Below, one piece after another: positions 28,271-36,822 of a stretch of 43,367 nucleotides of DNA. The stretch covers positions 2,966,121 through 3,009,487 of the forward strand of contig BFEA01000058.1 in the NCBI GenBank assembly GCA_003427395.1, written 5' to 3'. Position numbers and translations under genes: made by a program. The notes under the pieces are model-generated. The model searched no databases. It was not told the origin of the DNA and saw only the letters and a list, made by a program, of their open reading frames with translations. Numbering within the stretch: the stretch's first letter is position 1; every line of letters starts with the position of its first letter. This DNA is from Chara braunii. Taxonomy: Eukaryota; Streptophyta; Charophyceae; Charales; Characeae.

Positions 28271-30241
28271 CTAATGAGGAACCTCGGGGGGCGACGCGCC
28301 AACGTGACCGTGACGGCTGCATGCCCGGGAGAGGGCGGAGAGGATGAGCTGGAGGCGCTCGGCCATAGGGAGAGCAGAGTCCTCCAGGTGGTAGTGGACG
28401 GCCTCGCCGAGGTCGAGGTCGTCGCTATGGTCACCCTCTAGCGAGAGCGGGGCAACAACGTCTTGCTCATCATACTCGAGCACGCTGAAGCGGTGCGAGA
28501 AGTGGCGGCCCTGCTGCGTGGAACGGCGGGGGCGACCGAGGAAAGGGGAACGGCGCTGGGAAGTGTCATGAGAGGAGGGGGAGGCGTAGCTAGTTCGCTG
28601 AGGCTGGGAGGAGGAGGCGGGGTGAAGACGGGCCCGCATCCGCTGATGGTCCCTGGCGGCCTCGTAAGCCTGCAGGGCCGATGTGAACTCGTACCGCCAT
28701 AACTGGGAGCGGTACTTAAGCGGAAGGCTGGCCAAGAAACGATCGATAAGGGCAGCCTTAGGGAGGAACGCCACATCACAAATGAGGCAGGCGTCCTGAA
28801 AGACCTGGATGTGGCGATCCAGCCCGGCAACGCCACCAGAGCCGGACCAGCGTGTAGTGACAACACGCTCGAAGGCGTAAGTCACGTCATGTCGGGCTTC
28901 GAAGTGATCCTCGAGGAATGCCTCAAAATCCATGAAGGTCGGAGTCCGACCTGCATGAAGGGAGTAAGCGTAGAAATCCTCGCAGGCGTCAAAAGGACCG
29001 CCACGCAGGCGCATGGAGAGGTGACCCACCCACTTGTCAAGTGGGGCGCCCATGAGCTGGAGGGTGCAGGTGGCAGACTGTAGCCACCGAGACACATGTA
29101 TGCCTATACCGTCATACAAGGCAATGTCTGTCAAGCGAACGAGTGGTGCGCCACTGTTTTTGCGGCGAGGGGGTCGAGGAGCAAAGGCCTGTGCCACGAC
29201 TGAGTAAGTCGGCGCAGGTCTTGGAGGAAGGGGCGCAGCTGACTGTGCGCCCGGGCCGCATGGGGGAGCGGCGGGGGCAACAGCGGCAGGCTGCGAGGGA
29301 GTTGCGGTAGAAAAGGTCGCAGCAACCGCGGGAATATGAAGAAGGTAGGATGGGGCTGGATAGGGAGCAGGGCGAGGGAAGCGAGCCTGCATGGAAGGAA
29401 GGGTAGAGGAAGGAGGGGGTGCGCCCGAAGGCGCGGCCACCTGTGAGGGTGGGGGTGGCTGAAGGCGTAAGAGGGCGAGGTCGGCCCGGGTCTGGGCAAG
29501 CTCGTCCTCGAGACGTTGAACATAGATCGAGCGAGGAGTGGCAGGAGGATGAATGGGGGAGGTGGACGCACGAGCGGCGCGGGGCATCCCAGAGGGGGAA
29601 GAGCAAGGTGGTGCTGCAGTCGTGCAAAGGGGCGGGAGAAGAGGGGCACCCGGAAAAGCTGAGACCATGGTAGCGGGTTGTAGTCCCGTGGCCGTAGTGA
29701 CCGGAATCTGGGCGGGTGCGCCCATAGACTCAGGGAGGGCCTGGCCCGTTGCGGCCGTCGTGCTAGGGGCGTGGACGGTCACCAAGATGACCGGGTCGTG
29801 GGCAGCGGAGGAGGAAGCTCCACCGTGGCCACCCTGTCGGAGGACTGGGGACCCGGACTGGGAGCTAGGAGAAGAGAGAGTGTCAGGAGAGGAAGGACAG
29901 GCAGCGTCCTGGAGTTGCTGCATGTCGGTGGCGAGGATCACCACTTGCGTCTGTAAGGGCTCGAGGATCATGAGTTGTGTCTGAATGGGCGCGAGGAGGG
30001 AAGTGAGGAGGTTGTGCAGATCCCCCTGGGGCTGATGGCCCTGGTCCGCCGGCACGGGTGTGGAGCCCGGTGCAGTGGTCGTCGCCGTGTCAGCGGCGTG
30101 TGACACACCGTCGACCATGGGGAGGTGACGGGCCGGACTGGAGGGGGCCAGAGGAGGTCCGCATGAGTGGAGGGCGTAAGGGGGGGGTCCGCGGTAGAAA
30201 GCGGCGGACGGCGCTAGCAAGGCTAGCGCGAGCGCCGTCAA
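28271..30241 (-). CDS. Family B gag (capsid) protein, open 656-codon frame
   Basis: The longest credible open frame in the window. The N-terminal 330 residues are Pro/Ala/Ser/Thr-rich and low complexity apart from a short helix DELAQTRADLALLRLQPP. Residues about 360-560 are capsid-like: VRLTDIALYDGIGIHVSRWL, MGAPLDKW, LRGGPFDACEDF, FMDFEAFLEDHF, LDRHIQVFQDACLI, LIDRFLASLPLKYRSQLWRYEFTSALQAYEAARDHQRM, typical of Retrotrans_gag. The zinc knuckle follows in frame after the stop. The start at 30241 may be too early: MVDGVSH (codon 30116-30118) aligns with MADGVSQ of the left copy, near which conservation increases. It is probably not functional alone, since pol is broken. Confidence 0.75.
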   Translation of the reverse strand: MTALALALLAPSAAFYRGPPPYALHSCGPPLAPSSPARHLPMVDGVSHAADTATTTAPGSTPVPADQGHQPQGDLHNLLTSLLAPIQTQLMILEPLQTQVVILATDMQQLQDAACPSSPDTLSSPSSQSGSPVLRQGGHGGASSSAAHDPVILVTVHAPSTTAATGQALPESMGAPAQIPVTTATGLQPATMVSAFPGAPLLPPLCTTAAPPCSSPSGMPRAARASTSPIHPPATPRSIYVQRLEDELAQTRADLALLRLQPPPPSQVAAPSGAPPPSSTLPSMQARFPRPAPYPAPSYLLHIPAVAATFSTATPSQPAAVAPAAPPCGPGAQSAAPLPPRPAPTYSVVAQAFAPRPPRRKNSGAPLVRLTDIALYDGIGIHVSRWLQSATCTLQLMGAPLDKWVGHLSMRLRGGPFDACEDFYAYSLHAGRTPTFMDFEAFLEDHFEARHDVTYAFERVVTTRWSGSGGVAGLDRHIQVFQDACLICDVAFLPKAALIDRFLASLPLKYRSQLWRYEFTSALQAYEAARDHQRMRARLHPASSSQPQRTSYASPSSHDTSQRRSPFLGRPRRSTQQGRHFSHRFSVLEYDEQDVVAPLSLEGDHSDDLDLGEAVHYHLEDSALPMAERLQLILSALSRACSRHGHVGASPPEVPH

Positions 30242-30302
30242 AGGGGAAGGGGTGTTTAGGGTCCAGGGTGCCCGAATAGGAAGGGAAAGTAAGGGGGGGG
30301 GT

Positions 30303-30369
30303 TATAAAAACCCTAAACCCTAGAAAAAACCTCAGAAAACCATAACCGAAGTTTGAGTGGTTAGGGTAG
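30303..30369 (-). promoter_or_regulatory. Telobox-like words in the right-copy leader
   Basis: AACCCTAAACCCTAG near 30308 and GTGGTTAGGGTAGGG near 30357 on the plus strand mirror the block at 21322-21385. They lie about 65 bp upstream of the gag frame on the minus strand. They are plant-type telomere words used as promoter elements in plants; function here is inferred only. Confidence 0.45.
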
Positions 30370-30561
30370 GGTATCGGTGACCTAATCAAGAAAATAAGAT
30401 AGCAAGCATAGGGGGGGGAAGGCGAAAGAAAAATAAATAAACAGTGAGATTTCAAGAGAAAAATAAAAATAAATAAGGAAATAAATAAATAATAAAAATA
30501 ATTAAGGAAAAAAGGAAATAAAATACGAAGAGAGAAAGGATATTTATTTTTTTATAATTTT

Positions 30562-30845
30562 CAGCAACATTTCCCTACCCCCCATGGGGTCAAGAATGTA
30601 CCAAGGGGAAAGGAGAGACCAAGATAAGCACACTAGGTTTAAAACTATCGTAAATAAAAAATTTCGAAAAAATAAATAAGTAAATGAGTGGATGAGGAGG
30701 TGGAGAGAAATGGGGTATCTTATTTTTCAAAACTTTTGGCAGCATTTCGTTACCACCATGGGGTCGAGTGTCCCGAAAACAACTAAGTAAGAGAAAAATA
30801 GAAAATTTTGGCAGCACTTCGTTACCCCCACAGGGTCAAAATGTG
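30562..30845 (+). repeat. Three diverged direct repeats in the family B leader
   Basis: Blocks at 30562-30599, 30738-30771 and 30810-30845 share the pattern CAGCA-C/T-TTC-GTTACC-CC-ATGGGGTC followed by A/G-A-TGT. The left copy has only one (21097-21131). The spacing is irregular (about 176 and 72 bp). They may be regulatory repeats of the LTR or leader. Confidence 0.7.
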
Positions 30846-30969
30846 TGCCGAAAGCAAAAATGACCAACTCCTGGTCAGATTTAAGGGTGCCGCAAAGAAA
30901 TTTGAATTTTCAAAAAAAATAAAATAAAATAATAATAAATCAGGAAATGAGAGAGGAGGGGGGGGAATA

Positions 30970-31345
30970 AGATAATTCAAACTTTGGGAGAAAAGGAGAG
31001 ATTTAAATCAAAGAGAAATAAAAAAAGAAGAAAACATAAAAGAATCGAAGCAGGGGGGAAGGGGAATGAAAAAAATGAAGGAGAAAAGAGAGAAACAAGT
31101 GGGAGAGAGAGAAAGAGTGAAGGGAGAGGTAGGGATGAGAAAGGTGGAGAGGGATCAAGAAGCAGAGAGAAAAGAGGAGAAAGAAAAGAAATAAATGAAA
31201 AAAATAAAGGAGAATAGTAGGGTGGTGGGAGAAAAGGTGGGGTGGGGAGAGGGGTATAAGTAGTGAGAGTGATTAGAAGGGAGTGAGTGGGGTGAGTAAG
31301 AGGAGAGAGAGGAGGTAAAGAAAAGGGATTAGTAGGGAGAAGGAA
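30970..31345 (+). repeat. Purine-rich tract
   Basis: The plus strand is almost entirely A and G for about 375 bp (GAGAGAGAAAGAG-like words, no fixed period). It has no coding value: frames give Lys/Glu/Arg on plus and Ser/Pro/Phe on minus. It differs from the macrosatellite in lacking GGA periodicity. Confidence 0.75.
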
Positions 31346-32275
31346 GAGGGGAGTGATACCTGGCCCTTGGTGTCTCCAAGGGCACAAGGTATACCCAGAC
31401 CAGGAGGGTTTTGGCCTTTATGGCAGCAAGCCAGCTGGAGGAAAGAGGGGGATGAGATCTTGATCAGCCCCTAGCAGCAGTACTGCAGATCTGCAGATCT
31501 AGGGTATGTTGTGTGAGCAGACCCTCACCAGTGTAGAGCAACCCCCTTAGGCAGGGGGATCTTCAGTTCAACAGCAAGCTGCTACGTGGCACTGCAGATG
31601 GCCACGTGCGCAGGCAGCAGCAGCCACCGGGGGGGGGGCGGGGCGAATAGCAGCCCCGCCGTTGTTGCTCTGCTGCTCGCTGCTCGCCGGCGCGGGGGAG
31701 GGGGGGGGGGGGAAGTAAATAGGTGGCACGCACCTCTTCAACAGCAGCCCGCCACACTACAGATCCATACATGCACTATGGCGAGCGTGTTATAAGAGTA
31801 GCTCACGCACACGCAAGCCTAGCAGGTGCCTGGATTCAAACCCCAACAGCAGCAAGATCCCAGATCTTGATAATATAAATCCGGGAGTGGGGCGGGGCGG
31901 GGCAGCATGGGCGGGTGGCTTGCGCGCGCGTGTGGCGACCTTGGCCTTGGCCCTTGCGCACATGCTCGTGGTGGTACGTGTTTTTTTTGCCACGTGTCAC
32001 TTCCTGCTGCGGCTTCTTTTTTCCCTCGTTTTCGTCGTAAAACGGCCTGAAAACAACAAAAAAACCCGCCTGTCGGGTTTTGCTGTTTTCCCAGCTGTAC
32101 GGAGTGGTGGGTGGGAGTGGGGAACGTTCCCGCTCCGATACCAGTGTGGCGGACCCACCAAGTGCGGTGCTCCGCCAGAGATAGAGATGGAGATGAAGAA
32201 AGAAGAGGGAGCGAGATGGCACAACGCAACTCGAGAGAAGGTTAACAACAGTCGTATTTTTCATCACCACTTCAG
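31346..32275. other. No gene seen; hairpin and G-rich runs
   Basis: A 7-bp stem-loop CCCTTGG-TGTCT-CCAAGGG lies at 31364-31382. G-runs at about 31630-31645, 31691-31711 and 31883-31917 (GGGGCGGGGCGGGG) could form G-quadruplexes. CAGCAG and GCTGCT words are frequent around 31600-31750. The overlapping frames on both strands from 31563 to 32387 show no recognisable motif. Confidence 0.45.
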
Positions 32276-32460
32276 GACACCCTTCACTACTTCAAGATGC
32301 ATCCTGCCTAAACAGGTGGTTTTCAGGGTCTTCGGACCTTTCACCATTTCAGGACCATTAAGGTCTGAAAATCCTGAATGGTCCTGAAGTGGTGAAAACT
32401 CCGAAGACCCTGAAAACCACTTGTTTAGGCAGGCTGCATCCTCAAGTGGTGAAGGGTGGC
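32276..32460. repeat. Fold-back element with about 84-bp arms
   Basis: The arms 32276-32359 and 32377-32460 are near-perfect reverse complements around a 17-base loop. Matching blocks are CACCCTTCAC/GTGAAGGGTG, CTGCCTAAAC/GTTTAGGCAG, GGTTTTCAGGGTCTTCGGA/TCCGAAGACCCTGAAAACC and AGGACCATT/AATGGTCCT. It is a typical miniature fold-back transposon or hairpin-RNA source. No clear target duplication is visible. Confidence 0.88.
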
Positions 32461-32482
32461 TTTCATGGTCTTCAGACCTTTG

Positions 32483-32524
32483 CGTGTGAAGGGTGGTGAA
32501 AGCTCCGAAGACCCTGAAAACCAC
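32483..32524 (+). repeat. Partial third copy of the fold-back arm
   Basis: GAAGGGTGGTGAAAGCTCCGAAGACC followed by CTGAAAACCACCTG repeats parts of the right arm of the element at 32276-32460 (given as related words), about 25 bp after it ends. It suggests local duplication or a second truncated element. Confidence 0.75.
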
Positions 32525-33099
32525 CTGTTGTGACCGAAAAACCTCGAGAGAAAAAAAAATTTTAATTTTACCTCTTACTCCTTATAGTTATGTTGGTTGG
32601 ACGTTATAGTCCGTGGCAACCGTCAAAGTCAAACCCCTTGATTTCACTCCAGGCCCTTGATGATCAAGATCGTTTCCAAGGCCGCGAGAGTTGACTGCCA
32701 CCACAGGTTTGAACAAGTGTACCACCCACTCTCCACAGGGTGCAGAAGAGGGTGTGGTGATCAACCGCCTTGGCGGTTGTCTAGCATCGAGAGATTAACC
32801 CCTCAAGGCGCGTTGTCGGAGGGCGTGGTGTCCCGGCCCTCCTCCGTGTGCCAAGTCCCTACTTGGTACCTGGGCTATACCATGATGTGGACCGGACCTG
32901 CTTGGCATTTGCCTCAGCAAAAGGGTGCGCCGCAGGACTTCCATTGGTCCACGTAGGCTCGGCGCCCTGCTGTACAGCAGAGCACAACTGGTTTGTGACC
33001 GTGGTAGCCGTCGGGTTCGCCCTGGGACGAGGAGGTGAGAAGACCGGTGTTGTCTTTTCTGTTGCGCGCCGATCGCACCCTAGGCAGGTTATGGGTCAG
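32525..33099. other. Unassigned sequence, no gene seen
   Basis: I recognise no coding motif. The frames at 32657-32956 and 32848-33183 overlap and lack family signatures. Trinucleotide CAAGG and TGGTGTC words are scattered without a period. Confidence 0.35.
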
Positions 33100-33599
33100 G
33101 TGCATGATACTTACAGCAGTCAAGAAGATAGAAAGCTAAACAAAAAGCAACAAGAAAAGAAAAATAGAAAATCAGAGGTCTGATCAATGTGGTTGGACTA
33201 CTAGCTTTAGTTTGGGGGAAATCTGATGGCCTCCGAACACCAGTTATTGTTGCGTCTAACTTCTTTTGTTATTTTTTTTAACTATTTATTGTTATTATTA
33301 TCCCCTTTTTGCCTTCCTTGACTGGCCTGTCGTTTCGTGGGGAGGCCGACAGGACTGGGCTTCGAACTCGAGCGGTGGTATTGAAGTCTAGACGTGCTCA
33401 ACCCTTCAAATATCACATGTACCGGGTTTGCGCATCTAGGTTCCGCTCGGTAGGACCCCAGCAGCTGTAGGGGAAGTGTGAAAAGAAAGAAAGAGAGATA
33501 AGGATGAAAATCGGGTTTGGGCTTGTGCATGGACTTGCATCGCTATTCAGGCGAAGTTGTGGCGTGAAGGAAATTTGAAGCGCCACCTTTTCTTTCCGC

Positions 33600-33654
<55 letters not shown>

Positions 33655-34215
33655 GTTATTAATTAGTTCCCCCATTTCCAGTTTTCCGCCCATTGATCTG
33701 TCACTTCATAGGGAAAGCCTCCGATTCGGGTCTTCCGACCGCATCTGCGGTCCTATGGTTTGAGCCTTACCGGCCTCTCATAAGTTGCCTGAGCCAAACC
33801 TGTTAGCCTGAATCGCGTGGACCTCGATGGCTAGGTTAAGAGGCAGATATAGTGAGGGCTAAAAGGAGAAAAGTAGGAAAAAGAGGAAAAAGAAAGGGGA
33901 AAAGGGCAAAGGCTGAAAATTGGGTTTTCAGACTCACGTGTGAACGCGGGTCGCCATTCGGGCGAGGTTGCTGCGCAGAGAGATTCTGGAACGCTGCCCT
34001 TTATTTCCTTTTCTTTTCCCTGCGATTATTATTATTANTATTTTATTATTATTGTTTTGATTACTATTTCTGTTATTTTTGCTTAGATTTTCTATTTTCG
34101 AATTTGGCCTGTTGACCTGTCCTTTCGCGGGAGGCCAACGGTTCGATTTACGAGTCAGTGACCCATGGCCAAAGTAGGCCTGCCTTGCATATAATCAGCG
34201 GGTGAGCTCCGAACT
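33100..34215 (+). repeat. Three diverged tandem units with (ATT)n tracts
   Basis: Each unit has an A/G-rich start, an ATT/TTA tract (about 33283, 33603 and 34027), then CTGTCGTTTCGTGGGGAGGCC (33328), CTGTCACTTCATAGGGAAAGCC (33698) or CTGTCCTTTCGCGGGAGGCC (34117), given as related words, followed by a TTCGA-like motif. Units 2 and 3 also share AAAATCGGGTTTGGGCTT / AAAATTGGGTTTTCAGACT and CATTCGGGCGAGGTTG-type words. The periods are about 370 and 419 bp. The TTCGA motif resembles a pol III B box, so SINE origin is possible. Confidence 0.6.
33603..33656 (+). repeat. (TTA)n microsatellite
   Basis: About 17 uninterrupted TTA units, the longest ATT tract of the three tandem units. Translation of this stretch as poly-Leu is an artefact. 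Confidence 0.9.
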
Positions 34216-34275
34216 GACGCTGTGTGGTTAGGCTCCAAAAGAAGGGGAGGGCGACCCGTGGCCGCATTGGTAGGA

Positions 34276-34306
34276 GGCTTATCACCCCTCAGAAGGGTCA
34301 TAAGCC
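34276..34306. repeat. Hairpin, 12-bp arms
   Basis: GGCTTATCACCC (34276-34287) and GGGTCATAAGCC (34295-34306) pair with one mismatch around a 7-base loop. The rest of 34216-34687 holds nothing I can name. Confidence 0.6.
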
Positions 34307-34687
34307 CCCTCCTTGCCATCGGACACGGGTACCCGATAGAGGTAGGCTGATGATACGATTTGAAGAGGGCTGGAGATCCTCCGGTATCCCGTTACGGGAC
34401 CACTGCACATTGGCACTAACAACAGACGCAGGGTCTCCATTATCTTTATAAGCGAAAGCAGTCCCTCGTTTTTCTTTTACAGGGGCACAAAGAAGTGCGT
34501 TTGTTGTCTTTAGTCGGTAAGATCTATTGATGGAACAAGCCTCCGTTCTCGGTCGCCTGGGTTGGCCAGCGTTCTCGCGTGCTGGAGAGCAGGGCGGCGA
34601 GGTGAGAGATCGGTCGGCCTATCGTGGATGCGTGCGTCGAGTATCGGCACTGACTATTCCTTGTAGGAAGTAGTTGTGGTGTAACTG

Positions 34688-35209
34688 ATGGCGCTACACG
34701 GCTATAGGCCTAACTGTTGGCGGCACACAGTGCGCTGGGTTCCGATGTCGGGCGAAGGCCCTCAGATCACTACGGTCCTGAACTACGACGGGGGAGAGGT
34801 AGTCCGACTGAAGGTCTACATAGAAGGGGGGAGAGAGGAGGAGATGCGAGGTGACCAGAGGCTGCAGGCTGCCATTTCCGAAGCTCGTGACAGGGTGGAG
34901 CGGAGATGCAGGCGAGATGGGGTGACCGTGGGCTTGAGGGTGTCGGTCATCTATCACGAGACCGAGTCATCAACTGGGACCGAGACAAGGGAGGAACAGC
35001 ACAACGAGAGAGACTCAGGTGGGGAGAGCGAGATGAGTGAGGCGGACTGGGAAACTGACCTCAGGTCCTGGATCAGGCGAGGCGAGATCCAAAGGCACCA
35101 CCGAGCCTCGGAGCCGGTGGAAAAGGGGCCCGAGGCCAGCTCACGACAGCTGACGCCCAGAGGCCGTGGGACGGGTGAGAAACCGAACAAGGAAAAAAGA
35201 CGGGTCTGA
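34688..35209 (+). CDS. Unrecognised 173-aa protein, perhaps element-derived
   Basis: An ATG-initiated open frame with good protein-like character, not disrupted. Residues about 30-45 are strand-like (TTVLNYDGGEVVRLKVYIEG); a charged amphipathic helix follows (DQRLQAAISEARDRVERRCRRD), then a strand (VGLRVSVIYHE). The last 90 residues are Glu/Arg/Ser-rich and probably disordered. The strand, helix with alternating Arg/Glu, strand order recalls the domain found three times at 11465-12578, so the two may be related, but identity is low. There is no partner gene nearby; neighbours are repeat DNA. It could be a real small host or element protein. Confidence 0.4.
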   Translation: MALHGYRPNCWRHTVRWVPMSGEGPQITTVLNYDGGEVVRLKVYIEGGREEEMRGDQRLQAAISEARDRVERRCRRDGVTVGLRVSVIYHETESSTGTETREEQHNERDSGGESEMSEADWETDLRSWIRRGEIQRHHRASEPVEKGPEASSRQLTPRGRGTGEKPNKEKRRV

Positions 35210-36747
35210 GAACACGCGCGTGTAGGAATCAACGAGAAGGAGAGGGCGTGAGCGGGAACGGTGTGAGTTTGTAGAGTGTGATTGACGTCAGCCGATCCGT
35301 GCAAGCTCGCATGACTTTTTGCACCTAGATGTCCTAGAATGGAGAAAAGAGGGCAGGTGGCAATCTGAGAAGAGGAAGGCAGTCAACGAAAAGGGGAAAC
35401 AGACAAGCGCAGGGAGATACGCCTGCGCGCGGCACACTCATGGTGCGAGCTGTCCACTGGCGGGCTCGAGGCGAGCTCGCAGCTGACACCCTGAGGCTGC
35501 GGGACAGGAGAGAGGCAAGGCAGAGGGAAGGATGTGTGTGAGAGCGCAGCGCCAGAGGTCAGCGTTGTCGGAGCTGATACCCTTACAAGGGTATCCGCTC
35601 ATGATTTTATGGTCGACACAACATCGGCACCAACAAACAGACTGAAGACGGCTAAAACGGGAAATGAGGCAAATCCCTCGGCCGTTATGGTCGAGAAAGT
35701 TCTGTCAGCACAAGCACCGAAACACGGCGCGCACGAACTAGAGTCGGTGGTTACAAAAAAATTAAATGCTCGCCTGCCTTGTCGTGGCGAACGCAGAGAT
35801 GGTAAAGATTAGTGGATTAAACATTTGAATGACCGCGCGCATCACTTTGACCCGCGCAAAGACTGGAGAAGGGGTTAGTAAATTTAAAAAGTCTTCGACC
35901 ACAAGGGCCGGAGGGTTGGAAGAAAAACAAGAAAGGTCGCACGGAATACGGCGACCACAATCTAAAACCATTAAAAGATCAGGCGGTAAGGCAAAAATGA
36001 ATTAGAATGAGAGACAGGGCATCAGACCGGCAGGGATAGGTAGGCCGGCAGGTCGCACCGCCGCAAGTTCCAAAGTCGACTGAAAAATTAATATAACCCC
36101 GGCCATGCGACCGGGGCAGTCAAAGGAAGCACACTGCCGACCATAATAAGTAACGGCAGTCGGTACTCGAGGTTGAGGATTACCGCTCAGTCTCATGTAT
36201 GAAGAGAGTAAGTCGCCTCTCGAGGGGCGACTACATATCCGCGCGTGGCCACCCAAACAACTGGTACCTTCGTCCCTTTGCAAAGGGAGACACTGTTGCC
36301 AACTTTGATATCATCCGTATAGGGCCAGGACTTGGGCTACTTGAACTAGCACCCGCCTATCTACCGATACCGGGCCTCTAAAAATGTCAACTTTTGTCCT
36401 CTTCTGCTCGGCCTCGAGTGTCGGGCGCATCTGCCCTTACATAGTGTGGCACCGGCCTACCCATTACTTGAGTATTTTCGGCTGATCGGAAGTGTCAAGG
36501 GCCTCTTTCCCCGCCACTTGAGTGTTTTTCTCCGCAGCGACCCTCAATGTCGCGGCCACGGGGAAGGTACCGGCCCTTCGGGCTTTCCAATCAGTCACGT
36601 GCCCTTGCGGGTCACACGCATACTCAAGCCGACAGACACTCAGACAGGCATGCAGACCGGCACAGACTTGGAAATGGACTCAGACCACTAGGTGGGCTGA
36701 GCCCCGATACTATACACATATCTGAGCGGCTTTTCTCTTAATCAGAA
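35210..36747. other. Unassigned sequence, no gene seen
   Basis: No motif is recognisable in the frames at 35534-35812, 35762-35971, 36002-36283 and 36446-36741. Short CGGCC and GGCCGG words and CACTTGAG... repeats (36462, 36510) are scattered. Composition is GC-richer than 38000-40000. Confidence 0.35.
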
Positions 36748-36822
36748 TAAGAGTTAGCTCAGTAGGTTAGAGGGGCAGACTGATAAGCAAAAGATGTAGG
36801 GTCCGAGTCCGCCCTACCCTGA
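36748..36822 (+). tRNA. Degenerate tRNA-Ile(GAT)-like sequence (pseudogene or SINE head)
   Basis: TTAGCTCAGTAGGTTAGAG is a perfect D-arm/A-box, CTGATAAGC is an Ile-type anticodon loop with GAT, and GGGTCCGAGTCC resembles the B-box/T-loop. However, neither the anticodon stem nor the acceptor stem pairs properly, so it is unlikely to be a working tRNA. It is followed by CTGAGGTAGCTCTTTTTC, which could serve as a pol III terminator (T5). Confidence 0.45.

Larger units (their letters stand above)
24541..30690 (-). mobile_element. Ty3/gypsy family B, right copy (-), lacking its 3' end
   Basis: On the minus strand in order: leader with telobox (30690-30250), gag (30241-28271), nucleocapsid, a 254-bp insertion, linker and protease, RT, RNase H, integrase finger and the start of the catalytic core. 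It is cut at 24541, so the rest of integrase and the 3' LTR are missing. The pol frame is maintained over 2.8 kb with a few nonsense codons. One N lies at 27368. Together with the left copy it makes a large inverted repeat. Confidence 0.88.

Noticed and set aside
31563-32387. Overlapping frames of 60-166 codons on both strands
   Set aside because: No recognisable motif, and they run through G-runs and the fold-back element.
33557-33763. Poly-Leu frame of 68 codons
   Set aside because: Translation of the (TTA)n microsatellite.
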